From contig OY987251.1 in assembly GCA_963920765.1 (NCBI GenBank), positions 5,706,501 to 5,770,500 of the forward strand: DNA of 64,000 nt, read 5' to 3'. The notes below the pieces were generated by a model, which had not been told where the DNA came from, did no database searches, and saw nothing but the letters and a program-made list of their open reading frames with translations. This stretch comes from Ulota crispa (Eukaryota; Streptophyta; Bryopsida; Orthotrichales; Orthotrichaceae). Of this stretch, positions 35,109 through 46,160 are shown piece after piece (position 1 is the stretch's first letter; the number at the start of each line of letters is the position of its first letter). A program made the position numbers and the translations under genes.

Positions 35109-35742
35109 AGGGTGGCCTCACACTATGACCGGCCAAGTCGAGAGGTCGTGGGATTGAGTGGTCAAACTTTGGTGAGAGGTCAACAAAATGGGCTGAAAAT
35201 AGGTATTAAATTATTGTTTTTGACACCTTTGGCTGCCCTTAGTGTGAAGCTTCCAAAGGCCAAGTCCAAAGGTTAAACTCTTAACAATGAGCTTTCATGA
35301 ACTCTCAACTTGAATGGCCATAGTGTGAAGCCTTCAAAGGCCAAGCCCAAAGTCCAAAGTCATAAATTTCATGGCCTCTCAACTTGAATGGCCATAGTGT
35401 GAAGCCTCCAAAGGCCAAGCCCAAAGTCCAAAGCCATAGCATTTATTAGACCTTCCAAATCCAATTGCCAAGATCTTGTAAGTTTTTGATTATTTTATGA
35501 AAACAATGTGACGGCCTCTCAACCATAGTTTGGGTCTCCATTTTTGCTTAACCCAAACTATTGCCAAGAGGCTGTCAACCTTGGATGATAAAGTGCTGCC
35601 ATGTAGACATTTGGAGGATGATGGCCTTTGGAGTTTGGCCTCTAGTGTGAAGGGTTGAGTGACTAGACTCTCGGTTTCTTGCAATCTGATTGGCTCAGAC
35701 CAACAGCCTCTTGACCTTCGGCCATAGTATGAAGCCGCCCTT
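35109..35742. mobile_element. MITE with 'accatagtgtgaag' ends (copy 2, expanded)
   Basis: The left end is GGTGGCCTCACACTATGACC and the right end GGCCATAGTATGAAGCCGCC. Internally the phrase 'atggccatagtgtgaagcc' with 'caaaggccaagcccaaag' is repeated about three times (35270-35440), which makes the copy longer than its relatives. Confidence 0.65.
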
Positions 35743-35743
35743 A

Positions 35744-36153
35744 AGGTGGAAGCACTCATACCTGATAATTTAAGCAATTCTCCAACAAACTACAAATAGT
35801 TTGAAACAAAAAAAAAACAAAAAACAAAAATCGCATGTAGGAAGATGAGAAATATTAGGGTTGCAGATTTTTCGTAATTTAATTTGCAAAATTAAAATTT
35901 TTATGAATTTTGGGAGTCAAATGTGCTTTGAACCCATTGCCAACCTTTAAACTCACGCAATTCTAATAATAGCCAAGCTTCTTTCCGCTCATTACTTCCT
36001 ACTTCACTTTGGGACATGTGGCATGACTTAAGTGGTCTCAACCTTGAAAATGGTAGAAGAACGCATTCCAAAGTACATATCCTTGCTGAGATTGGAAATA
36101 ACACCCTTTACAAGCTGGGTATGGGATATTGTTGGCTATGGGTGCTTCCACCT
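35744..36153. mobile_element. AGGTGG-end MITE, TA-flanked, 410 bp
   Basis: The left end AGGTGGAAGCACTCATA and right end TATGGGTGCTTCCACCT are inverted repeats with TA outside both. It is related by terminus to the 9874 family but has a different interior. Confidence 0.65.
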
Positions 36154-36184
36154 TATCATCCATTTAACCATCTGGCTCTCATGT

Positions 36185-36478
36185 ACAAGCAACATACACT
36201 TTGGTTCTAGAATGTACATTATGTGCTTTGGTTCTAGAGTGTATGTTATGTGCTTTGGTTTTGGAATGTTTGGTTGTATAATGTATGTTATATGCTTTGG
36301 TTCTAGAATGTGTGTAATAAGTTTCGATTTTAGAATGCATGATATTTGCTTCAGTTCTAGAGTGTATGTTATATGCTTTGTTTTTAGGATGTATGTTGTA
36401 TGCTTTGGTTCTAGTGTGTATGTTATATGGTTCTAGAATGTTTGTTGTGTGTTTTGATTTTAGTATGTATTTTGGATG
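36185..36478. repeat. ~28-bp minisatellite, about 10 diverged copies
   Basis: The unit is approximately 'atgtatgttatatgctttggttctaga'. Copies drift to 'gttttgattttagt' at the right. The array keeps one frame open on the plus strand (36032-36436), producing a repetitive 134-codon frame that I regard as a by-product, not a gene. Confidence 0.75.
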
Positions 36479-36660
36479 TGCATGAGGGCAAAATTAAATG
36501 TTGGACAAGACTAGCTATGTTCAAAGCACAGATTACCCTTCAGCTCTTAAACGCGGCCTCACATATGGACATTGCACATTCTAGAACACATATGTGTACT
36601 ACTTATATTGTAAACACATAATTGTTGAACTGGGTGGTGATAGCGTGTGTTCACCTTTAA

Positions 36661-37298
36661 CCCCTCACCGCTCACAGATGTCCCCGGTATCTCAGAATGT
36701 GCTCTTGGATGAACAGAATGGTAACATTTTGATAAGTTGCATTATTTTTTTCAAAATTGTAATCGTACAAATTCAAACTAGATATGTTAAGGATCACATA
36801 GGAAAAGAAAACTATCACTTATGGATTGAAAAATTATAACATTTAATTAAGAGTGTGTTAAATCTGTGAAAGTGATTTGAAGTCTTTCAATACTCTTTTC
36901 ACATCTCAAATTTAAAATCAAGGATATTAGAAAAAATATGAGTATGTAAAGTACAACATGTGCAACCCTAATCAATTCACAACTTCTTAAAATCTACTTT
37001 ACAATTTTTTAAATTAAGTTTCTAATGTGATTGTTTCTCCAAGTTCTAATGTACTTGAGGCTCATTTCCAAAGGCTCTCAACACTAAAAAGTGAAGATTT
37101 GCAATGGACACCCTTGCACAAAATCTTGAATAGACAAATCATAGTCATTCATTTTCAAAATTGGATTTTTGATACTAAAACAAGACTTCAATAAGAATAG
37201 TTAAAAAAATAACCACTGAAATTAATCTTTAAAAAAGGTAAAAAAAATCAAATCAAAAAACATGATGGACATTTTTGGTCCCCTTAGGCGGTGAGGGG
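36661..37298. mobile_element. TTAA element, subgroup e (copy 1, 638 bp)
   Basis: The ends CCCCTCACCGC and GCGGTGAGGGG are perfect 11-bp inverted repeats, flanked by TTAA at 36657-36660 and 37299-37302. The copy at 54958-55595 has exactly the same length and similar sequence throughout. Confidence 0.9.
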
Positions 37299-37686
37299 TT
37301 AACCCCCAAATAGCGCAAGCATCAGTTATATGAACAATGAACGACTTCAAATCTCATTGTAGGAGATGTATGAAACACATGAAGCACATCCAGAATTATT
37401 ATTTTTGTCTATTATTCAATGCATAACTTGTTTGATCATTGGATGATTGGTCACTTTATGCAAGACGTGGAATAAGGTCATTTTGAGATGGAAATAGAAA
37501 GAGTTTGCAAAAATGAAAATCTTATTTTTAAAATCTTCTAAGCTCATGATTGATTTTGCCTCAAGATCTACATGCTTTACTCTCCCCTTCCTCCCGTTCC
37601 CTCCCCATGAGGTTTAATTGTGTTCATTATTCCCTCCAACAATCAGACTCTTTAGTGCAAACACTCAATGACCGTTTGAAACTTAA

Positions 37687-37925
37687 CCCCTAAAGAATGT
37701 TGATGTTTTGTATACGGAATCTTGTGTTGTATGCGGATGGGGCATTTGGGTAGCACATGAATTCCATTGAAGTTATAAATTTCAACCCAAGTTATAAACA
37801 TACTTCTAGTCAATTGGGATTTTTTGAGAAATTTTTCATATTTGTCATATAGTCATTTCTTCAAGTACTAAATGATCCTTGTACAAATACATACAACACT
37901 TTTGGTAAGCAACATCCTTTAGGGG
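37687..37925. mobile_element. TTAA element, singleton of 239 bp
   Basis: It starts CCCCTAAAGA after TTAA 37683-37686 and ends CCTTTAGGGG before TTAA 37926-37929. The interior matches no other copy in the window. Confidence 0.82.
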
Positions 37926-37929
37926 TTAA

Positions 37930-38775
37930 CCTGATGAGTTTCATATTTCCCCCTTTGGTGTAAATGTACGCTTAGAGATTAAGGTAATTCATCTTTTTGC
38001 CATCATTATTTAGCCATTATTCTGTACTGGATGCTTACATTTTTCATTCCTTTCAAATAGTGTTCTTTGTGGTGAATATGGGATAAATTGACTTTATTAT
38101 TTAAGATAACGGTATCCAAAAGCGCAACTACTTCTGGGCAAAGTTATGTTCTAGTTATAAAATCCTCACGTAAGATCTCTTCAACTTTCTGGTCGATTTT
38201 GGCAAGATTGTGCTGTTGTGAAAAAATAATGCTTCTTCATGTGGGAGTTTTTAATTTTAATTTTCCCTGCACCAGTGTTGGCATGATTGAGGAAAACATT
38301 ATATGAGCTTTTTTTAAATTTATCTGTTTACATTACAATATTTTATGACAGCTTATTTTTACAGTTTTTTTCAAGAACACTGTTCAAGTAAGCATAAGAA
38401 ATCAAAGGATTCCAAGGAATTTTTAAAGTGATGAACTCTGTATTTTGGAAAATGTTATACCATTGGTATTGGATGTGATGTTATTCGATGAGCTGGGTGA
38501 TAAAAATAAAATAGCAGAAAATCAACTAAAATTTTGATAAATAAAAAAGGAAGTTGAAACTTGAGTCTATTAAACAAAGTCAATTAAATATACACGTGGT
38601 GTAAAATTATAGTATAAATATTATGCAACATCTTATATATGCAATCAGAAGACCAATTGAAAATGAGAAATGCTAGATTTTTGGCAGTGAAACTCAAAAT
38701 CTCCTTGTTGCAATTAGGACATGGTACTCAAATTGCAAGAGGGTATAAGGTATGAACACCCAATTATGGACTTAC
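37930..38775. other. AT-rich intergenic DNA, no gene recognised
   Basis: Nothing coding or repeated was identified. Confidence 0.4.
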
Positions 38776-38779
38776 TTAA

Positions 38780-39112
38780 CCCATAAACGTTGAGGCTGAC
38801 TCGTTTTGTCTGATGGTTGACAAAAAAAAATACTGTTTTGTTTAAGTGAACAATGAGACATGATCCATCATGGAAGGCAAAAAAAAACAACTTCATTGAA
38901 TGTACTCATGTATTTTTGTATCTTAGACTGTGAAAAGATTCATAGAAACAATGTTAGGTCTCATGTTGTCTTCTTGCAATTTTCATAAGGACAATATTGC
39001 AGTGCTGGCTTTTGCACCTTTTGCTAGTAGTATTAAGTTTTGTAAACACTTTGTTATGTTTGCCATACCATTGTAGCTGGGCAGCCATAGTGACTAGCTC
39101 ATCGTTTAAAGG
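38780..39112. mobile_element. TTAA element, subgroup c (copy 2, 333 bp)
   Basis: The left end is CCCATAAACG after TTAA 38776-38779, and the worn right end (GTTTAAAGG) precedes TTAA 39113-39116. Shared interior phrases with 9214 and 42118 include 'catcatggaaggcaaaaa'. Confidence 0.78.
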
Positions 39113-39116
39113 TTAA

Positions 39117-40029
39117 AGTTGAGACACTTACAATAAGAACTTCAATGGTAAAGGAAAGGTTTGGTAAATTATCATAGTGAGAGAAACCATCAAATATGCA
39201 CTATTTTGTAAACCCAATACTTTATGTGTTCATTGTATTCATTTCAACATCTGTTGTGATTAGTTTTCAAGTGACATTTATAGCCAAAGTTTCATTACCT
39301 CCACTTCGCTAATACTTCTCTTCTATTTGTAAAGAAACACATGCAATTCCTCCTAGTTTGCAATTTTTTCATTACACCTTCATAGGCAACAGTCTAAATA
39401 ACAAACCAAAATAGGAGGTAATTGCAAAAAAGAGACTATACTTTTCTTAGCAACAAATTTTAGACTCCATTTCTCATGGAATGATGGAGTTTTTGGGATT
39501 TTTGCTCATTTTGCTTTCAAGATATTTAGAGGTTAAGTTTCTCAAACTTAAAATGATAAAATTAAAACTCATAAATAGGACAGTAGTGGTTTAAACTAAG
39601 TAAGTGTGCTTGTAGGTGGAAACACTTCAAGAAATATGATCAATGTTTGGACCCATTTTCAACAAGGTTTTTACAAGCTTGCACTAGACATTGCCTATAT
39701 TTTTACTATAACTATATTACTTTCAAAAATATGAGCGGTTTTGTTTGAATATATTCAAAGTTCAACCATTTGATTTTGCCTTATAGCTGGCTAACCATAG
39801 ACTAAATACAAGTTTGCTCCACATACTGTTTGCACCCATAATTTGAACAAAGTGTACACGCAAGGATATTCTCATGTTTAAGTCATTGAGAATGAGGACA
39901 AACTCTCCAAGTAACTAGTGGCGTAAACATGAGAGTGCCCATGTGTGAGACACTTAGCTTGTGTTTAGCAAAAATGACATTATGCAAAGCAACACCACTT
40001 TGTAATTTTCCATTATATTCACAAGCATA
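39117..40029. other. AT-rich intergenic DNA, no gene recognised
   Basis: No exon or clear mobile element was found. Confidence 0.4.
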
Positions 40030-40242
40030 TAGTGCATGACACTTTTAACTAACAACTATTGGCCAAACAAGAAATATTAAGGCACAACACATATACTCAT
40101 TAGCTCAAAAATAATTCCACCATCAAGCGGGATATACCCTAAGCTTCATCTTGGTGGACTTGAATTTTTGATAATTTTTTTTGGCAAAGCCTTAGGCTAA
40201 CCACTTGAATTGGGAGTTGTTGATTATAAGTGTCATGCACTG
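40030..40242. mobile_element. MITE with 'gtgcatgacac' ends (copy 2)
   Basis: Starts AGTGCATGACACTTTTAAC and ends with the inverted GTGTCATGCACT. It closely matches the copy at 41886-42099. Confidence 0.78.
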
Positions 40243-40837
40243 TACGACAACCAAAAATACAAAAAGATTTCATTCAGGTAACGTTGACGTACCTGCAATG
40301 AAACATGGATTAGCAACTTTCATGATTGCTTTGTTTGAAGAAAGTTCTAGGTAGGTTATGTGAATCCCGATATATGCACCACCGTACCTGTATTACCTAG
40401 AAAATCCAGAGAGAGGAAAAAAAACGAGTATCCCAAAACAAATGGCACAACCCCCGATCAAGGTTCAATCAAGGTCTGTGACATTGTTTTTGTTGTTTAA
40501 GAATCATGACAAACGGCATACCGCTTACCCATTGAAATTTATTGGCTTTAGTCAGCAAGGGAGGAGGCTTTGCGTTGGGAGAAGTTACATTGAGGAAGTT
40601 TGAGTAGGTACCTTACTTGAAAAGCATGCTAGTGTTGTAGGAACAAAACCTCTTGTGTAATATTGCTTGTTAAAACATTGACATTAAAGTAACAAAACAC
40701 CACTAATATCCATTACAAAAGTAAGTACGAAGTAAGTATATTGACAAGGGAATTAGTAAAACTAACATCCCAAATTGTTAATTGCACACCCTCAATGTTC
40801 ACTGTGAGCATGCAAATTATGCAAATTGAGAATTTAA

Positions 40838-41746
40838 CCCCTAAAAATTTTTTGTGTTTAGAGGTCCAAAACTGCTTCAATATACTAGTCCCCAAACCAA
40901 GGTCAAAATCTTCATTGAAACTTGCTTTTTCACAAATCCAACCGTAGGATCCTTTAGTTGGCTTGCACAAGTACATTATCCCAAAATTTCAGAATGAATA
41001 TCCCCACCACTTGCAAGATCAATGTGCCTAAACTTCAAAATGTAGGCTTTTCTAGTCCTTCTAGAAGGTGAAGTTTTGTTTTTCAAACTTTTTAGAGAAA
41101 AACACGTATATTGTATTTCTTGTGCAATTTTTGCAATATGTTGGAAAATGGGTTGAAAGCATATATAAACAAATTTAACTAAAAAAAATGGATTCATTTG
41201 TACAAAAATTATAAAGTAAAAGGTATTGATAAATGAAAGATATAACTAATATGCTAATAAGTTTTGGAAGAATTTGAAAATTGCTAATCCCAATGGTGAG
41301 AATGCTCTAACAGACAATTAGTAACTTTGATTTTCATTTTCATTTGAAAATTTTCAAAATTGAGAGTAAAAGATAACTTTATATGTTTTTTCTACCATCT
41401 TCCTACCTTCATTGCCCGCAAAAGAAAACTCCTTGTAACTCTTATCTCATTGTTTGGAATTGAGTAATTCAATTTTTTTTGAGTAGGTATCAATCTATAC
41501 AATTCTACAAAAAATAAAATATATAATTTAGAATATATTTCTTGCTACCCAGTTTGACATTGAAATTGAAAAAACCTTCTAACTTTTGCATTACTTATTG
41601 GAATGACATGAAATAAAGCTTCACGTGTAGGTTATGATGAGTAGCATCCATCCTAAAAATTTCATGAAAAATTTCCAAATTATGAAGTCAATAAAGCCTG
41701 CTTGAGTCTCATAAAGCCCAAAGTGGGCTCCTTGGTCCTTTAGGGG
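40838..41746. mobile_element. TTAA element, diverged subgroup a (909 bp)
   Basis: It starts CCCCTAAAAA after TTAA 40834-40837 and ends CCTTTAGGGG before TTAA 41747-41750. Interior phrases ('aaatccaaccgtaggatc', 'ttgctaatccca') recall subgroup a at lower identity. Confidence 0.82.
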
Positions 41747-41885
41747 TTAACTTTCCACCAAAAATATTTTCAGATTGCAAAATTGGCCTGATTTTTGCAC
41801 AGATGCCATCTTTCCCTTAGATGGTCGGTTTTTGAGCCGACTACATGTGAATTTTAGGATCAAAGTAAGAGAGAGCATTAGACTA

Positions 41886-42099
41886 TAGTGCATGACACTT
41901 GAAACCAACAACTATTGGCCAAACAAGAAATACTAAAGCACAACACATATATCCATTAGCTCAAAAGTAATTCCACCACCCAACAAGACAAACCCTAAGC
42001 TTCATCTTGGTGGACTCAAAATTTTGATAACTTTTTTTTTAACAAAGCCTTAGGCTAACCAGTTGAATTGGGAGTTGTTGGTTATAGGTGTCATGCACA
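41886..42099. mobile_element. MITE with 'gtgcatgacac' ends (copy 3)
   Basis: Starts AGTGCATGACACTTG and ends GTGTCATGCACA. The interior matches 40030-40242 nearly throughout. Confidence 0.78.
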
Positions 42100-42117
42100 A
42101 TATATCCGTATTGTTAA

Positions 42118-42475
42118 CCCCTAAACATTGAGGAGGACAAAAAACATCCTCCAGCTTTGAAAAAACATTATGCAATTCAGAAAAAAGTCATTTTTCATCT
42201 GATTTTTTTCAGCAGTGACCATAAACACATGGTCCATCATGGAAGACAAAAAAATACCTCTTGAGATGCATTCATTTTTTTTGTAACCCAAATTGTAATA
42301 AGATTCAAAAATATGGTGTTAGCTCTAAAGCTGTCCTTCTTGCAATTTTCATGAGGGCACCATGCACGATTGCCTTTTCCAACTTTTTGAAGCAATACTA
42401 CTAGTGCCCATATGCAAAACACTGTAGAATGCTACACGCAGGGCAAAACACGGTTATCCATCTGTCCTTCAAGGG
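42118..42475. mobile_element. TTAA element, subgroup c (copy 3, 358 bp)
   Basis: It starts CCCTAAACATTG after TTAA 42114-42117 and ends TCAAGGG before TTAA 42476-42479. It is the closest relative of 9214-9569. Confidence 0.85.
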
Positions 42476-42582
42476 TTAAATTCATGTTGTTAAGAACCCG
42501 TGAATATGATTGTGGGGCCTCTTTGCTCTAAGTTAGGAGCCAAGTCCACAATTTCTTTTCTTTGCTAAGATTATTTCAAAGG

Positions 42583-42792
42583 AAAAAAATTATGGATACC
42601 CGTGATATTTGCCATATTTGCATAGATACCCCTTGTGCGCACGTTGCTCCTTTTCCATTCTATAGCACTCCTTGCTTTAACATTGGTCATAAAAGAAATT
42701 AGCGTGCATAACAAAAACAAATGCATAAAATTTATGATCCAGGGGTATTTGTGCAAATATGGCAAATTTCAAGGGTATCCATAAAAAATTTC
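42583..42792. mobile_element. Foldback MITE with 'tatggatacccgtg' arms, 210 bp
   Basis: The left arm (AAAAATTATGGATACCCG to ATAGATACCCC) pairs with the right arm (GGGGTATTTGTGCAAATATGG to GGGTATCCAT). It lies about 1 kb downstream of the TIR1/AFB stop codon. Confidence 0.68.
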
Positions 42793-43317
42793 ATTATTTT
42801 AGACCCTTACTTATTTTTTCGTTTTCTTGTTTTAGCATTTCCATTTGCCATTTCGAATCTGACAAAATTAGAAACTGGCATTAGAAAACTGGGACTTGCA
42901 GAATAGAGACGTGGGACACGGCGTGAACCGCCTCCCAAGGCAGATATACACCAGTATCAACAGCAACATTTTGAAAAATTCTCCTATGCCTCGGAAACTA
43001 CGCTAGTCGTACGTACACCAGCGGTGTTAGGTTAGGAATTTGAACAACAAATGACTGACGCGTTTCACAAACAGCAAGACGGGCGAGATTCACGATGTGA
43101 AAGTGGTGATCAGTAGTCACACCAGCCAAAGTGCCAACGTAGATTCTGAAGTGGAGGTGGGCGGACTAAAGATACCAAGAGTAAGTTAAAACTATGAGTT
43201 CAGAAGAGTTTCTGTTTACTGAACGGGGACCACGAGGGGTCACCAAGAAAGATTTGTAGAAGTGCCCAATGAGAGCGCATCGACATCTTGTGCAATCAAA
43301 CTGGACTGGATCCCCCT

Positions 43318-43388
43318 GGGGGGGTAGGATGGGTAGGATGGGTGGGGTGGGTGGGTGGGTGAAGGGAAAGAAGGAAGGGAAGGAAGTC
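43318..43388 (+). repeat. G-rich tract downstream of the TIR1/AFB gene
   Basis: Many runs of three or more G separated by short spacers ('gggtaggatgggtaggatggg', then 'gaagggaaagaaggaag') are present on the plus strand. The composition suits a G-quadruplex. On the transcribed minus strand it would be C-rich. Confidence 0.6.
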
Positions 43389-43746
43389 CAAATTCGGACG
43401 ACATTCTCAAACTATGAAATTGGGCCCCAAAAACAGGCTCGGCCGTGAGAGAGAGCTGCTTCTTCTCCTATTGCCATACACTAACACTACGCTCTGTGTC
43501 CGGCAGCCACTTACAACAGCATATTATGTACAGTATCCAAACTTCCTCAAGCCATGGCACAAAACTCTTTGGAGTCTACCCCCACTTGCGTCTCTCTCTC
43601 TTCCTTTCTCTCTCTCACTCGGTGTCTGTCTGTCTGTGTCGCTCTGTGTCTGTTGATCTCGAGGTTGGTCAAATGGGAAGGAAATGAAAAAAGACTAGTA
43701 GTAAAACCGGAAAAGGGGAGAAAGTATAAGGTTGAGGAATCGCTGG

Positions 43747-46160
43747 CTACAGCGTATCTACGAAAGGAGGGGCATCGCTGCGGTGCCCAGCAAGGGTGCG
43801 GTATACGTACAGTTTTCCAACATGCTCATCAACAGGGTAAGCAGGAGGCTTCTCCGGGTCTGTGATGATTTCCACGTTCAGCAACGGGTTTTTCTGGGCG
43901 AGGAATTGGCAGCCGTCTCTAGTGATGGTGCACGACGACATCCACAGCCCACGCATGGACTCGTACTTGTGGATGCCCGTGAGGAGAGCGTCGTCGCCGA
44001 ACGGACAGTCTCGGACCTCCAGCTTGCGGAGGCGGGGGCAGCCTTCCAGAACGAACTCCATCCCTACATCGCTGTCCCCGACGAACCCTACGGAGAGCAT
44101 TTCCAACTTCTTTGCGTACTGGCCGATGTACTCGAACGTCTTATCCGTCAGGAGCCCCGAGAGAGACAGACGCCGCAGATCCTTGCACAGCCTGCAAACG
44201 GCTCCGAACCCTTCGTCCAGAGGCTCCCTGGTGTCGCAATCCACCTCGTAGATCGGCATGATGCATAGCCGGAAGTGCGTCATTTTCGGACAGTTCTTCG
44301 CGAACATGGCCATTGCGGCGTTCGTCATCTGCTTGCAAAAGTAAAGGATCTTCCGTAACTTGGAACAGCCCTCAGAGATTGCGATGAAGCCCTCCTCTGT
44401 GACGAGGCCGTCGTCTGTGACGGGAAATACGCGAAGCTCACGCAAGTCCTTGCACACTGCTGCTGCCACTTGCAAACCCTTGTCACCTACGTAATCTTGA
44501 ACCTGGTGAAACCAACAACAAATATGATAAGCGCATGAAAACATCCGATAATGAAGATTGTAGCGAAGAACGCCCTCTCACCACAATCAGAAGTAGGCAT
44601 AGCAAAAGCCTAGAAGGTCAGGATTAGGGTTGAGTTTTGCGCATGGATATCATACAGGAAAAGCTTGATCTTAGCGACTGAATGTGGCAACAGCGAAATG
44701 AAGGAACAAACCAGTAGGCGCTGCAGCTTGACGCAATAGGTGATGAGCTTCGAGAAGTCTTGAGTTGAGAGAAGAACATTGGAGAGGTCAAGGCTGGTCA
44801 GCTCCAGACAAACTGGATACATGGTGGGTATGCAGAAGGGGACTACGTCCCAGAGACCCGAGAGACTCCGAAGATTCTTACACCTAACAAGAGAGCCCTG
44901 AAGCTCCTGGAGTTTACCCCATGAGAGGGTTTGGTTATAAATCCCTGTCCCCAATTCTTCCAGTTGCGGCGCTCGCAGAAGCAGCTGCCGCAATTGATCC
45001 AGCGTAATCTCCCTGTTCAGCTTCAACCTCTTCAAGTTCGAACAGCGACTCACCAAAGCCTCCAGAGACTGGAAATCGTTCTCGTCGATTTTGCTTTTCA
45101 CGGTCGCAAAATTGAGGCACTCCAGCGACGTCTGCGTCTCGGGAAACGCCGTTAACCAATCTCCGCTTCGAACATGAATGTCGTTCTCGTGAAGATCCAG
45201 CTCCGCAAGGTTTCTGTGCACAGGGAGTGTTACAGCTTTTAGATCTTCAAGATACTCAGAAAGCACATGTGAAACTTCTGGAATATCCTTAACAATTGCC
45301 ACACTTTCGCTGATTATAGCACACATTCAAACTCAGTTGAAGTAAAGAAATTGACACCTCAATTGGTAAGATTAAAGAGGAATGTAAAGCAATCTACGGA
45401 GAAAAATGCTACTATTTAGTTATTAAATTAACTGTTCAGGAAAGAATTGAAGAAAAACGCTGCAAATGTAACCTGCACAGCGTGACCTTGTATCCAACCT
45501 CGATCTTAGCATACTTACCACCATCTTATCGTCGATACTGACATGCGGGAAGATGAATTGAAGTACTACCCCAGAAGAGGTTGCGAGACCATCAGTAAGC
45601 TACCACCCATACCCATCTCATTTACAGCACAGGAGACGGATTTTTCGTTTCTTTTTTTTGGGTTGATCCCTTTTTTCCTCGCAATGAAGAGCATTAAAAT
45701 ATTACCTGCAGTTTCTGGTGATCTCAGTGATCCCGTCAGTACTGAAGCCATCACAGCTGGTGAGGCGCAAACATCGAAAATTGGAGAAGGCAGCAGCTAC
45801 CATCCTCAAATCCTCATCAGTCACAGTCATGCGCTTCAAGCGAAGCTCTTCAAGACCCGGGTATTGATCCGCCATGACCTCGATCCAAGGCTGGATGGAG
45901 GCACCCCAGTTGGACGGCACCATGCCGAAGTCGGTGAACCTCGGCCGCCCTTTCATGTCCAGACACGTCAGCTTGGGGAACCGCTTGATGAGGATGGCGG
46001 GCGAGACGGCATAGCAATTGCCGACGAAGGCTCTTCGCCGGCTCCATCCCTCGGTCTTGTACCACGCCTTACACACGAGCGATACTGCGTTTCTGTCCTT
46101 GTGCGAGGTCAGAAACACCAACACGTGCTCGAGAACCTCTTCAGGAAAGACGGAGGGCAT
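43747..46160 (-). CDS. TIR1/AFB auxin receptor F-box protein, 3 exons, 570 aa
   Basis: Exons on the minus strand are 46160-45706, 45213-44712 and 44502-43747, with GT-AG introns (45214-45705, 44503-44711) and consistent phase. The product is the substrate-recognition subunit of an SCF ubiquitin ligase that binds Aux/IAA repressors through auxin, in the nucleus. An F-box (about 4-40, FPEEVLEHVL) is followed by leucine-rich repeats. Family landmarks include CDGFSTDG, KLQRLLVQDY, LRELRVFP, FRLCI with Arg397 (equivalent to Arabidopsis Arg403, the auxin carboxylate contact), LRRLSLSGLLTDK, MLSVGFVGDSD with Ser456, and RDCPFGDDALL. Exon number and length (Arabidopsis TIR1 is 594 aa) fit the family. 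Residue 74 is Arg where TIR1 has His78. The start is the only ATG just before the F-box. All expected blocks are intact, so the gene is probably functional. Confidence 0.95.

Noticed and set aside
36032-36436. 134-codon plus-strand frame
   Set aside because: Most of it is the translation of the 28-bp minisatellite.
43732-44268. 178-codon plus-strand open frame
   Set aside because: It is the antisense of TIR1/AFB exon 3, kept open by the GC-rich coding strand. The minus-strand reading has clear family blocks and splice sites.
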